Part shown: positions 1 to 7,639 of the stretch, piece after piece
How positions within the stretch are numbered: position 1 is the stretch's first letter
How the letters are laid out: the number at the start of each line of letters is the position of its first letter
DNA from: BPIH01 sp042408925
GTDB lineage: Bacteria; Chloroflexota; Limnocylindria; Limnocylindrales; CSP1-4
Direction: 5' to 3'
DNA: 64,000 nt
NCBI GenBank assembly: GCA_042408925.1
Contig: JBHOQO010000139.1
Span: 1 to 64,000, forward strand
The notes under the pieces: model-generated
What the model was told of the DNA's origin: nothing
The model's database searches: none
Seen by the model: the letters and a program-made list of their open reading frames with translations, nothing else
Program-made: the position numbers and the translations under genes

Positions 1-81
1 GCCATGCGCCACATCTTCTCCGTCGAGGCGAAGAAGAAGCTCTGGCGGCCCTTCCGGGAGGAACGGGCCCTGGGGCTCTGA
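1..81 (+). CDS. C-terminal fragment of an unidentified protein
   Basis: An open frame enters from the left edge and ends at TGA 79-81. Only about 26 residues are visible. They are basic and end in REERALGL, too little to assign a family. A strong hairpin with a T-run follows at 133-164, so this gene probably ends a transcription unit that precedes the lysine operon. Confidence 0.45.
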   Translation, partial: AMRHIFSVEAKKKLWRPFREERALGL

Positions 82-132
82 CGGCGCGCGAGACGAACCG
101 AACGGGGCCTCCAGGACCGGAGGCTCCGGAGG

Positions 133-164
133 GCCGCGGACCCACCTCGGGACCGCGGCTTTTT
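133..164 (+). terminator. Rho-independent terminator
   Basis: Inverted repeat GCCGCGG (133-139) and CCGCGGC (153-159), extended inward by CCC/GGG around an ACCTC loop, followed directly by TTTTT (160-164). A smaller hairpin, GCCTCC/GGAGGC, lies just upstream at 107-124. The position, 52 bases after the first stop codon and 70 before dapB, fits termination of the upstream unit. Confidence 0.8.
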
Positions 165-233
165 CGTTTCCCGACGAACGACCGGACCTCCGCCAGGCGG
201 CCCTCGACCGAGGAGCGAACGAGGGCAACGACG

Positions 234-1016
234 ATGGAGACGCTGATCTTCGGGGCCGGCGGCATGGGCCGGGCGATCGCGGCGGCGATCGGCGAACGCG
301 GCTGGCCGGCCCCGACCGTCCTCGGCCGTCCCGCCGGCGGCCAGCACGATCCGGCCGCGATCCCGGTCGTCGACGTCGTCTTCGAGGCGTCGCGCGGGCC
401 GGCAGTCAAGGACAACGTGGCAGCCGCCCTCGCCGCCGGAAATCGCCGTTTCGTCATCGCCACGACGGCCTGGGAGGCCGACCGGGCCGACGTCGCCGCG
501 CTCCTCGTCGAGCACGGCGCGGCCGCCGTCGCCGCCCCGAACTTCAGCTTGGGCGTCGCCCTCTTTGCCCGCCTCGTCGAGGCCGCGACCCGGCTCTTCG
601 GCCCCCTCGACGCGTACGACCCCTTCGTCCTCGAATGGCATCGCCGGACGAAGGCCGACCGGCCGTCCGGGACGGCGAAGGAGCTCGCCCGCCGGATCAT
701 CGCCGTGCACCCCCGGAAGACGAGGCTCGCTCCGGCCGGTCGCGAGGGCGCGCCCGAGCCCGACGAGCTCGACGTCGCCGTCATCCGGGCCGGCGCCTCG
801 CCGGGGATGCACCTCGTCGGCTTCGACGCCCCGGGCGAGACGATCGAGCTCCGTCTGACGGCCCGCGACCGCTCGGCCTACGCCGCCGGCGCCCTCGCCG
901 CGGCGGACTGGCTCCTCGCCGAGCCGCGGGCGCCGGGCCTCCACGGTTTCGACCCGGTCGTCGACGCCCTCGTCGCCGGGTCGGCGCCGGCCAGCCCCGA
1001 GGAGGTTCGAGCATGA
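234..1016 (+). CDS. dapB: 4-hydroxy-tetrahydrodipicolinate reductase
   Basis: NAD(P)H-dependent reduction of the DapA product to tetrahydrodipicolinate in the diaminopimelate/lysine pathway, in the cytoplasm. The 260-residue protein has the nucleotide-binding loop GAGGMG at 7-12. The family signature at about 134-148 (EWHRRTK then PSGTA) carries the catalytic His and Lys. The length is normal for DapB. GAGGG at 221-225 sits 8 bases before the ATG. It is first of four genes dapB-dapA-dapD-lysA, and its stop is followed by dapA in the order the pathway needs. Confidence 0.93.
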   Translation: METLIFGAGGMGRAIAAAIGERGWPAPTVLGRPAGGQHDPAAIPVVDVVFEASRGPAVKDNVAAALAAGNRRFVIATTAWEADRADVAALLVEHGAAAVAAPNFSLGVALFARLVEAATRLFGPLDAYDPFVLEWHRRTKADRPSGTAKELARRIIAVHPRKTRLAPAGREGAPEPDELDVAVIRAGASPGMHLVGFDAPGETIELRLTARDRSAYAAGALAAADWLLAEPRAPGLHGFDPVVDALVAGSAPASPEEVRA

Positions 1017-1102
1017 CCGCCGACCGGACGAACCACCACTCCTACCGCACCGACCGCACCGACCCCAGCCCCGCCAGCCCAGCCACCGAGAGGAGGATTC
1101 CG

Positions 1103-2107
1103 ATGCCCCGACTCGAGCGCACGAGCCGCACGACCCGCCCCGCCCTCCGCGGCGCCTTCACCGCCCTCGTCACCCCGTTCACGCCCGACGGCGCCCTCGA
1201 CGAGGCCGCCTTCCGGCGCCTCGTCCGCTGGCAGATCCTGGCCGGCATCGACGGCCTCGTCCCCTGCGGCACGACCGGCGAATCGCCGACGCTCACGACC
1301 GAGGAACGGGAGCGCCTCATCGCCCTCACCGTCGAGGCCGTCGCCGAGCGCCCGTCCCGGAGCCGGGTGACCGTCGTCGCCGGGACCGGGACGAACGACA
1401 CGGCGGCGACGATCCGAGCGACTCGCCGCGCCGCCGCCCTCGGCGCCGACGCCGCCCTCGTCGTCGCGCCCTACTACAACCGGCCCGATCAGCGGATGCT
1501 CGAGGCCCACTTCCGGGCCGTCGCCGACGAGGGCGACCTGCCGATCGTCGTCTACAACGTCCCCTCGCGGACGGCCTCGAACGTCGAAGCGGACACCTTC
1601 CTCCGCCTCGCCGAGCACCCCCGGGTCATCGCCGTCAAGGAGGCGTCGGGGAACCTCGACCAGATCGCCCGGATCTGTCGCGATCGACCGCGGGACGTCG
1701 CCGTCCTCGCCGGCGACGACGCCTGGACCCTCGCCGTCATGGTGATGGGCGGCGACGGGGTCATCTCCGTCGCCAGCAACGAGATCCCCGGCGAGATGGC
1801 CGCCCTCTGCGCCGCGGCGCGGGCCGGCGACTGGGAGCACGCTCGGCGGATCCACGAGCGCTGGCTGCCGCTCTTCCGGGCGAACTTCGCCGGCGGCCCG
1901 AACCCGGTGCCGGTGAAGGCGGCGATGGCGCTCATGGGCCTCATGTCCGACACGGTCCGGTTGCCGCTCCTCCCGCTCGCCGACGAGGCCCGGGAGCGGC
2001 TCCGGGGGATCCTCCGCGACGGCGGGCTCGTCGACGTCGCCGGCGGGCGGATCGCGACCGATGCCGGGCGACTCGCCGAGGTGGCGCGAACGGAGGTCGT
2101 GGCGTGA
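1103..2107 (+). CDS. dapA: 4-hydroxy-tetrahydrodipicolinate synthase
   Basis: Condenses pyruvate with aspartate semialdehyde, the committed step towards diaminopimelate. The 334-residue TIM barrel shows GTTGES at 56-61 (pyruvate site), Tyr151 in YNVPSRT and the Schiff-base Lys179 in AVKEASG, with the 28-residue Tyr-Lys spacing of the family. A full AGGAGG at 1091-1096 sets the start at ATG 1103. The frame is open further up to an ATG at 1013 that overlaps the dapB stop, but that 30-residue leader is low complexity. The C-terminus is about 40 residues longer than most DapA proteins. Confidence 0.93.
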   Translation: MPRLERTSRTTRPALRGAFTALVTPFTPDGALDEAAFRRLVRWQILAGIDGLVPCGTTGESPTLTTEERERLIALTVEAVAERPSRSRVTVVAGTGTNDTAATIRATRRAAALGADAALVVAPYYNRPDQRMLEAHFRAVADEGDLPIVVYNVPSRTASNVEADTFLRLAEHPRVIAVKEASGNLDQIARICRDRPRDVAVLAGDDAWTLAVMVMGGDGVISVASNEIPGEMAALCAAARAGDWEHARRIHERWLPLFRANFAGGPNPVPVKAAMALMGLMSDTVRLPLLPLADEARERLRGILRDGGLVDVAGGRIATDAGRLAEVARTEVVA

Positions 2108-3000
2108 GGGGGGTCGCCTCGGCCCGCGGTGAGGCCGGCGCCCAGCCGCGCGGTGAGGCCGGTGCCCCGGCCCACGCCTGGACCGAGGCCGAATCCTCCT
2201 CGGGCGCCGGCTCGATCCTCGCGGAGCTCGACGCCGGCCGTCGTCGCGCCGCCTGGCCGGATCCCGAGGCGCCGGGTGGCTGGCGGGTCGACCCGGAGGT
2301 GAAAGCCGCGATCCTCGCCTGCTTCCGGGACCGGCGGACCCGGGATTGGCGGCTCGACGGGGCGTTCCAGTTCCGCGATCGGGTCGGCCTTCCGCTCCGC
2401 GACCTCCTCGACGGGCCCGAGGCGACGGCGGCCGCCGCGGCCGGTCGGCCGTGGCGGATCGTCCCCGGCGGGACGACGATCCGGGCCGGCGTCTACCTCG
2501 GGCCGGGCGTCGTCGTCATGCCGCCCTCGTTCGTGAACGTCGGGGCCTGGATCGGCGAGGAGACAATGATCGATTCCCACGTCCTCGTCGGCTCCTGCGC
2601 CCAGATCGGCGCTCGCGTCCATCTCGCGGCCGGCGTGCTCATCGGGGGCGTCCTCGAGCCGCCGGGGGCTCGACCGGTCATCGTCGAGGACGACGCCTTC
2701 ATCGGGGCGGGCTCGGCCCTCCTCGAGGGCGTCCTCGTCGGCCGCGGCGCCGTCATCGGGGCCGGGGTCACGTTGACCGGAACCGCTCGCCTCTTCGACC
2801 TCGTGGGCCAGCGGGTCCTCGTGGGCACGACCGATTCTCCGCTCGCGGTGCCCGAGCGGGCGGTCGTCGTCCCGGGGACCCGCGCCCTCCAGGGCGACTT
2901 CGCCGCGGCCCACGGGCTCGGGATCGCGGTCCCGCTCCTCGTGAAGTACCGGGACGCGGGAACCGACGCCCGGGTCGCCCTGGAGGAGGCGCTCCGGTGA
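2104..3000 (+). CDS. dapD: tetrahydrodipicolinate N-succinyltransferase
   Basis: Transfers succinyl from succinyl-CoA to tetrahydrodipicolinate, which commits the cell to the succinylase branch of lysine synthesis. The 298 residues contain a left-handed beta-helix of hexapeptide repeats (about 125-245) with family stretches such as GSCAQIG, IGGVLEP and FIGAGS. The C-terminal helix starting LVKYRDAGTDARV matches the DapD end. The GTG start at 2104 overlaps the dapA stop (GTGA). The first 50 residues are an Ala/Gly-rich extension, so the true start could be further in. The branch also needs DapC, DapE and DapF, none of which is in this window. Confidence 0.9.
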   Translation: MRGVASARGEAGAQPRGEAGAPAHAWTEAESSSGAGSILAELDAGRRRAAWPDPEAPGGWRVDPEVKAAILACFRDRRTRDWRLDGAFQFRDRVGLPLRDLLDGPEATAAAAAGRPWRIVPGGTTIRAGVYLGPGVVVMPPSFVNVGAWIGEETMIDSHVLVGSCAQIGARVHLAAGVLIGGVLEPPGARPVIVEDDAFIGAGSALLEGVLVGRGAVIGAGVTLTGTARLFDLVGQRVLVGTTDSPLAVPERAVVVPGTRALQGDFAAAHGLGIAVPLLVKYRDAGTDARVALEEALR

Positions 3001-4430
3001 GCATCGTCCGGCGGCCGCCGCCGCTGGCCTGGGGGGCCGCCGCCGAACCGTCGCCGGCGAGGTCGCCCGGGCCGCCGGCGCGGAGTGCCGCCCCCGCGAC
3101 CCCCTCGGCCACGGAACCGGACGCGCCCCGTCGCGGCCGGCCGCGGGCCCGGAACGAGATCTTCCGGAACGGGCGACTCGCCGGCCTCGAGCCGAGCGAG
3201 CTCGCCGAGCGGTTCGGGACGCCCCTCTACGTCTACGACCTCGGGGTCATCGACCGCCAGGTCGCCGCCCTCCGGGCGGCCCTACCGGCCGGCTTCGAAC
3301 TCGCCTACGCGGTGAAGGCGAATCCGGCCCTGGCGATCGTCGCCCACCTCGGGCGGCTCGGTCTCGGGGCGGACGTGGCGTCCGGGGGCGAGCTCGAGAC
3401 GGTCCGCCGGGCGGGAATCGAACCCTCCCGGGTCGTCTTCACCGGTCCCGGGAAGCGGGACGAGGAGCTGGCGCGGGCCGTCGCCGCGGGGTTGCGAGCC
3501 GTCACCGTCGAATCGCCGGGGGAGCTCGAGCGCCTCGAGCGGCTCGCGGCGCGAGCCGCTCGGCAGGTGCCGATCCTCCTCCGGGCAGCCGTGTCCGACG
3601 CCGCCCGGCTCGAGCGGGTTCGGCTCGTCGGCGACGACGGGGCTGGGAAGTTCGGGATGGACCTCGACGACCTGCGGGCGGGCGCGCGGGCGGCCGTCCG
3701 GTCGCCCCACCTCGAGCTCCTCGGCGTCCACGCGTTCGGCGCCTCGAACGTCCTCGACGCCTCGGCCGTGGCGGCCCACGTCGCCGCGACGATCGAGCTC
3801 GGGGCCGAGCTGGCCCGGAGCGTCGGGTTCCCGCTCCGGCTCGTCGACGTCGGCGGCGGGCTCGGGATCCCGTACGAGCCGCACGAGGAATCGCTGGACC
3901 TCGTCGGGCTCGGGGCCCGGCTCCGCTCGCTCGCCGCCCGGCTCCGCGACGACCCGGTCACCCGCGAAACCCGGGTCCTCTTTGAGCCGGGCCGCTTCCT
4001 CGTCGGTCCGGCGGGGGCGTACCTCGCCCGGGTCGTCGACCGGAAGTCGGTGAACGGGACGGCGGTCGTCGTCCTCGACGGCGGCGTCCACCACGTCCTC
4101 CGCCCAGCCCTCGTCGGCCAGGAGCACCGGGTCCGACCCGTCGCTGGTCGGGGGGTGTCGGGGAGCAAGCAGTGGCCGGTCACCGTGGCCGGGCCGCTCT
4201 GCTCGGGCCTCGACGTCCTCGCCTCGGCGGCGGTCATGGTCGTGCCGGAGCCGGGGGATCTCGTCGCGGTCCTCGACGTCGGCGCCTACGGCTTCACCGA
4301 ATCGATGCCGTTCTTCCTCTCCCACCCGATTCCGGCCGAGGTCGCGGTCCGCGACGGCCGGGCGGAGCTGATCCGGCCCCGGATCGAGCCGGAGGCCTGG
4401 TTGGAGCAGCAGCGGCTCCCCGACTGGTAG
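2997..4430 (+). CDS. lysA: diaminopimelate decarboxylase (fold-III PLP enzyme)
   Basis: Decarboxylates meso-diaminopimelate to L-lysine, the last step of the pathway. The 477 residues include the PLP lysine in AYAVKANP (Lys107), VDVGGGLGIPY near 283 for phosphate binding, GPLCSGLD near 400 and GAYGFTESM near 430. The GTG start at 2997 overlaps the dapD stop and is preceded by GGAGGAGG at 2982-2989. The usual LysA box HIGSQ is replaced by HAFGASN, closer to other fold-III decarboxylases. Operon position makes LysA the best call, but substrate specificity is not proven. About 45 N-terminal residues are low complexity. The 3' end is tandemly duplicated just downstream. Confidence 0.82.
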   Translation: MSIVRRPPPLAWGAAAEPSPARSPGPPARSAAPATPSATEPDAPRRGRPRARNEIFRNGRLAGLEPSELAERFGTPLYVYDLGVIDRQVAALRAALPAGFELAYAVKANPALAIVAHLGRLGLGADVASGGELETVRRAGIEPSRVVFTGPGKRDEELARAVAAGLRAVTVESPGELERLERLAARAARQVPILLRAAVSDAARLERVRLVGDDGAGKFGMDLDDLRAGARAAVRSPHLELLGVHAFGASNVLDASAVAAHVAATIELGAELARSVGFPLRLVDVGGGLGIPYEPHEESLDLVGLGARLRSLAARLRDDPVTRETRVLFEPGRFLVGPAGAYLARVVDRKSVNGTAVVVLDGGVHHVLRPALVGQEHRVRPVAGRGVSGSKQWPVTVAGPLCSGLDVLASAAVMVVPEPGDLVAVLDVGAYGFTESMPFFLSHPIPAEVAVRDGRAELIRPRIEPEAWLEQQRLPDW

Positions 4431-4517
4431 GGGCACGTCGCGTCGCCGAGCACGCCGGCGATCGGGGCCGCTGGCCGGGCAGCAGCGGATCCCGGACTGG
4501 TAGGCGTCACGTCGCGG
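4398..4517 (+). repeat. 73-bp tandem duplication spanning the lysA stop codon
   Basis: The last codons of lysA, its TAG (4428-4430) and the following bases recur 73 bases later with a matching TAG at 4501-4503. The second copy still encodes the QQR..PDW-stop ending but lies outside the gene. Both copies continue into CACGTCGCG. About four fifths of the aligned bases match, so the duplication is not brand new. Confidence 0.75.
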
Positions 4518-4918
4518 ACACGGATCTTCTCAGATACTCCCACGGCGAGTGAACCGCGCGACGGGCCCGGGAATTTCCACGCCGTCGACGCCGTCTCCGT
4601 GCTCGGCCGTGCTCGGCGAGGGCCCGATCCGGCCCTCCTGACTTCTGGAACACTCCCAGCGTGAGTAACGAGGAAAAACCGACTCGCGGTCTACTACCCC
4701 GGCGAGTATTCGAGAATTCCCGCCGCCGGCGGCGCGACCCTTACTACCCCCAGGAGTAATCGAGAATTCCGACCGGCTCCGGCGGCCACGCCGAGCCTTC
4801 GACTGTCTCGGCCGCGGCGTTCGTCGCAGGAGTCATCGAGGATTCCGACCGGCTCCGGCGGCCACGGTACCGGCCCGCCGAGGCCCGAGCGCGAACCCGG
4901 CCGCCGGGCCCGGCGACG
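4504..4918. repeat. Degenerate palindrome family in a convergent spacer
   Basis: This gene-free stretch lies between convergent lysA and the SRPBCC gene. It holds several imperfect inverted repeats of the form TACT..CC..GG.GAGTA at about 4535-4550, 4650-4668, 4691-4710 and 4741-4760. The last two are followed by TCGAGAATTCC. The clearest hairpin is TTACTACCCCCAGGAGTAA at 4741-4759. A 40-bp direct repeat (4751-4790 and 4827-4866, two mismatches) carries half of the palindrome plus GACCGGCTCCGGCGGCCACG. No coding region was seen. It may act as a two-way terminator, but no T-runs are present. Confidence 0.65.
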
Positions 4919-5413
4919 TCAGCTCCGCATCCGCAGATCGATGCTGAAGTCGACGAAGGCCCGCAGCCGGGCGAGGGCGTCCGCCCAGCCTTCGATGGCC
5001 GCCGCCCAGGCCTCGAGGCCGCCCGGGGCGTCGAGCGGAAACGGGCCGTCCTCGAGGACGAGCCGGCTGCCGTACCCGTCGCGCTCGAGCCGGATCGTCG
5101 CCGTCGTCACGACCGAGTCGTCCGGCCCCCAGGGGCGGCGGACGACGAGGGAGCGGCCCGGTTCGATCGAGAGGACGTCCCACCAGACCCGCTCGTGCGG
5201 CCAGATGAGCGTCGAGCGCGTTCCGGCGGCGAGGGACCCTTCGATCCGTTCCGGGAACCAGCGGACGATCTCCTCGGGATCGGAGAGGCAGCGGAGGACC
5301 CGCTCCGGCGAGGCCGAGAAGCGTCGCTCCATGCGGACCCAGCGCCTCGGCTCCACCCCGGGCGGCACGGCGGCCGCGCCCGCTTCGTCCGGCGACGGGC
5401 CGACCCCGCTCAC
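4919..5413 (-). CDS. SRPBCC/START-like domain protein
   Basis: A 164-residue soluble protein of the AHSA1/polyketide-cyclase-like fold that binds hydrophobic ligands. Seen are an N-terminal stretch RRFSASPERVLRCLSDPEE, the strand WDVLSIEPGRSLVVRRPWG and a long C-terminal amphipathic helix, the usual pattern of the fold. The ligand is unknown. The GTG start at 5413 overlaps the stop of the HD gene upstream (GTGA), so the two are translationally coupled. Family level only. Confidence 0.72.
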   Translation of the reverse strand: MSGVGPSPDEAGAAAVPPGVEPRRWVRMERRFSASPERVLRCLSDPEEIVRWFPERIEGSLAAGTRSTLIWPHERVWWDVLSIEPGRSLVVRRPWGPDDSVVTTATIRLERDGYGSRLVLEDGPFPLDAPGGLEAWAAAIEGWADALARLRAFVDFSIDLRMRS

Positions 5414-5997
5414 AGGCCGAGCTCCCGCTCGACGGTCCGGAGCCCCGCGATCACGTTCGCGACGTGGGTCTCGAACGGGACCCCGAGCTCCGCCGCGCCG
5501 GCGGTGAGCTGCTCGCGGTCGACCTGCCGGGCGAAGCCCTTGTCTCGCAGCTTCTTCGTCACCGCAGCGACGTCGACCTCGGCGAGGCGCTTGTTCGGCC
5601 GGACGAGGGCCACGGCGATGACGAAGCCGGCCATCTCGTCGCAGGCGTAGACGGTTCGGGCCAGGTCGCTCGTCCGCGGGTGGCCGGTGTGGTCGCCGTG
5701 TCCGAGGACGGCGTCGACGACGGGCTCCGGGTAGCCGAGCCGGCGGAGCTCTTCCACGCCCCGGAGCGGGTGCTCGTCGGGGTAGCGCTCGTAGTCGAAG
5801 TCGTGGAGGAGGCCGGCGATCCGCCAGAGCTCGAGATCGGGGTCCCGGACGCCGAAGTGGTTCGCCCCGTACCAGGCGACGGCGGCCTCGACGGCCAGGC
5901 CGTGCTTGCGGAGCGAGGGCGAGGTCGTCCACTCGCAGAGGAGGCGCCAGGCGTCCTCCCTCGTCGGGGTGCCGGTGGGCGCGTCGCGGTTCGCCAT
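5410..5997 (-). CDS. HD-domain protein (putative phosphohydrolase)
   Basis: A 195-residue protein with a compact HD domain: His32, the His-Asp pair at 65-66 (LLHDFDYERYPDEHP) and a later GHGDHTG form the expected metal ligands. Proteins of this size and pattern are often predicted hydrolases of small phosphate compounds; the substrate cannot be told. ATG 5997 was chosen because the domain begins soon after it. A TACCCT box lies 10 bases upstream on this strand. It probably forms a two-gene unit with the SRPBCC gene. Confidence 0.75.
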   Translation of the reverse strand: MANRDAPTGTPTREDAWRLLCEWTTSPSLRKHGLAVEAAVAWYGANHFGVRDPDLELWRIAGLLHDFDYERYPDEHPLRGVEELRRLGYPEPVVDAVLGHGDHTGHPRTSDLARTVYACDEMAGFVIAVALVRPNKRLAEVDVAAVTKKLRDKGFARQVDREQLTAGAAELGVPFETHVANVIAGLRTVERELGL

Positions 5998-6063
5998 GGC
6001 GCGATCGAGGGTAGCACCCGCGGCGATCCGCGGCGGGCCGAACCGGGACCGTAGGAAACGCCA

Positions 6064-6097
6064 GGGCGCCGCGGCCGACGAACCGGCCGCGGCGCCC
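6064..6097 (-). terminator. Strong hairpin terminator of the pilin-like genes
   Basis: Perfect 14-bp inverted repeat, GGGCGCCGCGGCCG against CGGCCGCGGCGCCC, around a six-base loop. It lies 32 bases past the stop of the TadG-like gene. Read on the minus strand it is followed by TGGCGTTTCC, only a weak T-rich tail. Confidence 0.7.
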
Positions 6098-6128
6098 GTC
6101 ACACGGTGGGGCAGCGAAGGAGCGACGC

Positions 6129-7184
6129 CTAGCGGATCAGGCCGAGGAAGAGCTGCGGATCCCCCGGCTGCGGCGGCCCCCCGACCCCCGCCGAGACCGA
6201 CGGCAGGCCGTAGTACTCGCTGAAGACACCCGAGAGCCAGGAGACGGCCGGCCCGTTGCCCTCGTACCCGGTCAGGGTAAAGGCCGCCGCCCCGACGATC
6301 GTGAAGACGGCGTTGTTGCCGTTGCACGGATCGCAGCCCGAGACGACCGGAATGAGGACGGTCTGGCCGACCCACTTGTCGAGGCAGGCCCGGACGTCGT
6401 TCGCGTTCGTCGCGCCGGGGTCGCCCGGGAAGTCGGCCGGGAAGTCGAAGGCCGGGTTGTTCGGATTGCAGATGGCCGCGGCGAGGGCGCCGGCGTTGTT
6501 CGAGCCGGTCCAGGAGATCCAGCCAAAGTTGCCGGGGCCGAAGTTCGGGCTGCTTCCGCCACCCTTGGTGGTCCCGGTCTCGGTGAGGACGTACTCCCGG
6601 CCCGGCTCGAACGGCTGGGGCGGATTCGTCCCGATCGGAAGGAGGATCCCGCCTGGGACTCCGGTCAGTCGCCCCGCGATCGCCGTCGCGCCGGCCCCGA
6701 CGGTCCAGCTCGTCTGCCCGACGACCCCGAGGAAGAACGTCCTGGGGCTCCGGGTCACCGTCACGGCGACACCCTGGGTATTCGGTGGCAGGCCGCTCGG
6801 CTCGTTCACGACCGGTCCGAGAACGTTCTCCTGCCGGTCGACAAAGTTCGCCGTCCAGGTACAGGGCGGCGTCCCGGAGGCGCGGCAGCCGTTGGCCTGG
6901 GCGATCGAATCGATCGCGGCATAGACGGTTGCGCTCGTCACCGTCGTCAGCGGTCCCGCTTGGTAGTGGTCGGCGACGATCTTCGTCCCGGCCAGGGCGG
7001 CGGTGTCGGCGACGTTCTGGGCCTCGCGGCGGTTCAGGAAGGCGAAGCCGCCGTCGATGACGAGCCCGACGAAGAGGATGATCGTGATGAGTCCGCCCAC
7101 GAAGACGACGAGGACCTGACCTCGCTCGGAGTCGCCGAGCACCGGGCGGCGGAGGTGACCGGCGACAGCGGAGAAGCGCACCAT
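6129..7184 (-). CDS. TadG-like pilus assembly protein
   Basis: A 351-residue membrane-anchored protein. The N-terminus has RGQVLVVFVGGL followed by a hydrophobic segment (about 22-45) and then NRREAQNVADTAALAGT, the signature of TadG-like proteins in which the helix anchors the protein and the rest lies outside the membrane. The exported part is Gly/Asn/Pro rich with paired cysteines (about 80-90 and 280-290). It is third of three co-directional Tad genes. The Tad ATPase and platform genes are not in this window. Confidence 0.8.
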   Translation of the reverse strand: MVRFSAVAGHLRRPVLGDSERGQVLVVFVGGLITIILFVGLVIDGGFAFLNRREAQNVADTAALAGTKIVADHYQAGPLTTVTSATVYAAIDSIAQANGCRASGTPPCTWTANFVDRQENVLGPVVNEPSGLPPNTQGVAVTVTRSPRTFFLGVVGQTSWTVGAGATAIAGRLTGVPGGILLPIGTNPPQPFEPGREYVLTETGTTKGGGSSPNFGPGNFGWISWTGSNNAGALAAAICNPNNPAFDFPADFPGDPGATNANDVRACLDKWVGQTVLIPVVSGCDPCNGNNAVFTIVGAAAFTLTGYEGNGPAVSWLSGVFSEYYGLPSVSAGVGGPPQPGDPQLFLGLIR

Positions 7185-7194
7185 CGTGACCTCG

Positions 7195-7638
7195 CTAGTT
7201 GTTGACGACCATCCGGGAGGTGGCCGAGAGGGTTCGGGGGCCGACGAGCTGGCCGATGATCGGGGTTAGCATCCCGACCGTCGTATCGACCCGGACGACG
7301 AGGACGTTGTCCTTCGTGCAGATCGAGCGGGCCGTCCCAAAGACGTCCTCGCAGGTGACCGTCACCGTGGGGTTCGGGACGGCGGCCATGAGGGTTCGCG
7401 TCTTGGTGGCGATGTTCGTCCGATCGGCGGCGCTGATCGAGCGACCCTGGACGATCCCCCAGCGGGCTCCCTCGCGGGCGGCCTCGGCGATCGCGTTGTT
7501 GATGTAGGCGAGCCGGCCGAGGTCGACGAGCCCGAAGAGGAGGAGGATGAACAGGGGGAAGACGAGGGCGAACTCGACGAGGGCCTGGCCGCGGGAGCGG
7601 CGCCGCTCGGCTCGGGTTCGGGTGGAGCGTCGGATCAT
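7195..7638 (-). CDS. TadE-like minor pilin
   Basis: A 147-residue TadE-family protein: a basic N-terminus, then RGQALVEFALVFPLF, a transmembrane helix, and NNAIAEAAREGARWG directly after it. This is the classic TadE layout. A cysteine pair (ICTKD and VTCED) lies in the exported part. The start is separated by one base from the stop of the gene upstream, and 10 bases separate it from the TadG-like gene, so all three are probably one transcript. Confidence 0.87.
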   Translation of the reverse strand: MIRRSTRTRAERRRSRGQALVEFALVFPLFILLLFGLVDLGRLAYINNAIAEAAREGARWGIVQGRSISAADRTNIATKTRTLMAAVPNPTVTVTCEDVFGTARSICTKDNVLVVRVDTTVGMLTPIIGQLVGPRTLSATSRMVVNN

Positions 7639-7639
7639 C

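Noticed and set aside
107..233. T-box leader before dapB
   Set aside because: GGGACCGCGG resembles the T-box core, but there is no room or sequence for stem I, and the hairpin with T-run is fully explained as the terminator of the preceding gene.
1013..1102. Earlier dapA start overlapping the dapB stop
   Set aside because: The extra 30 residues are low complexity, and a perfect AGGAGG sits before ATG 1103.
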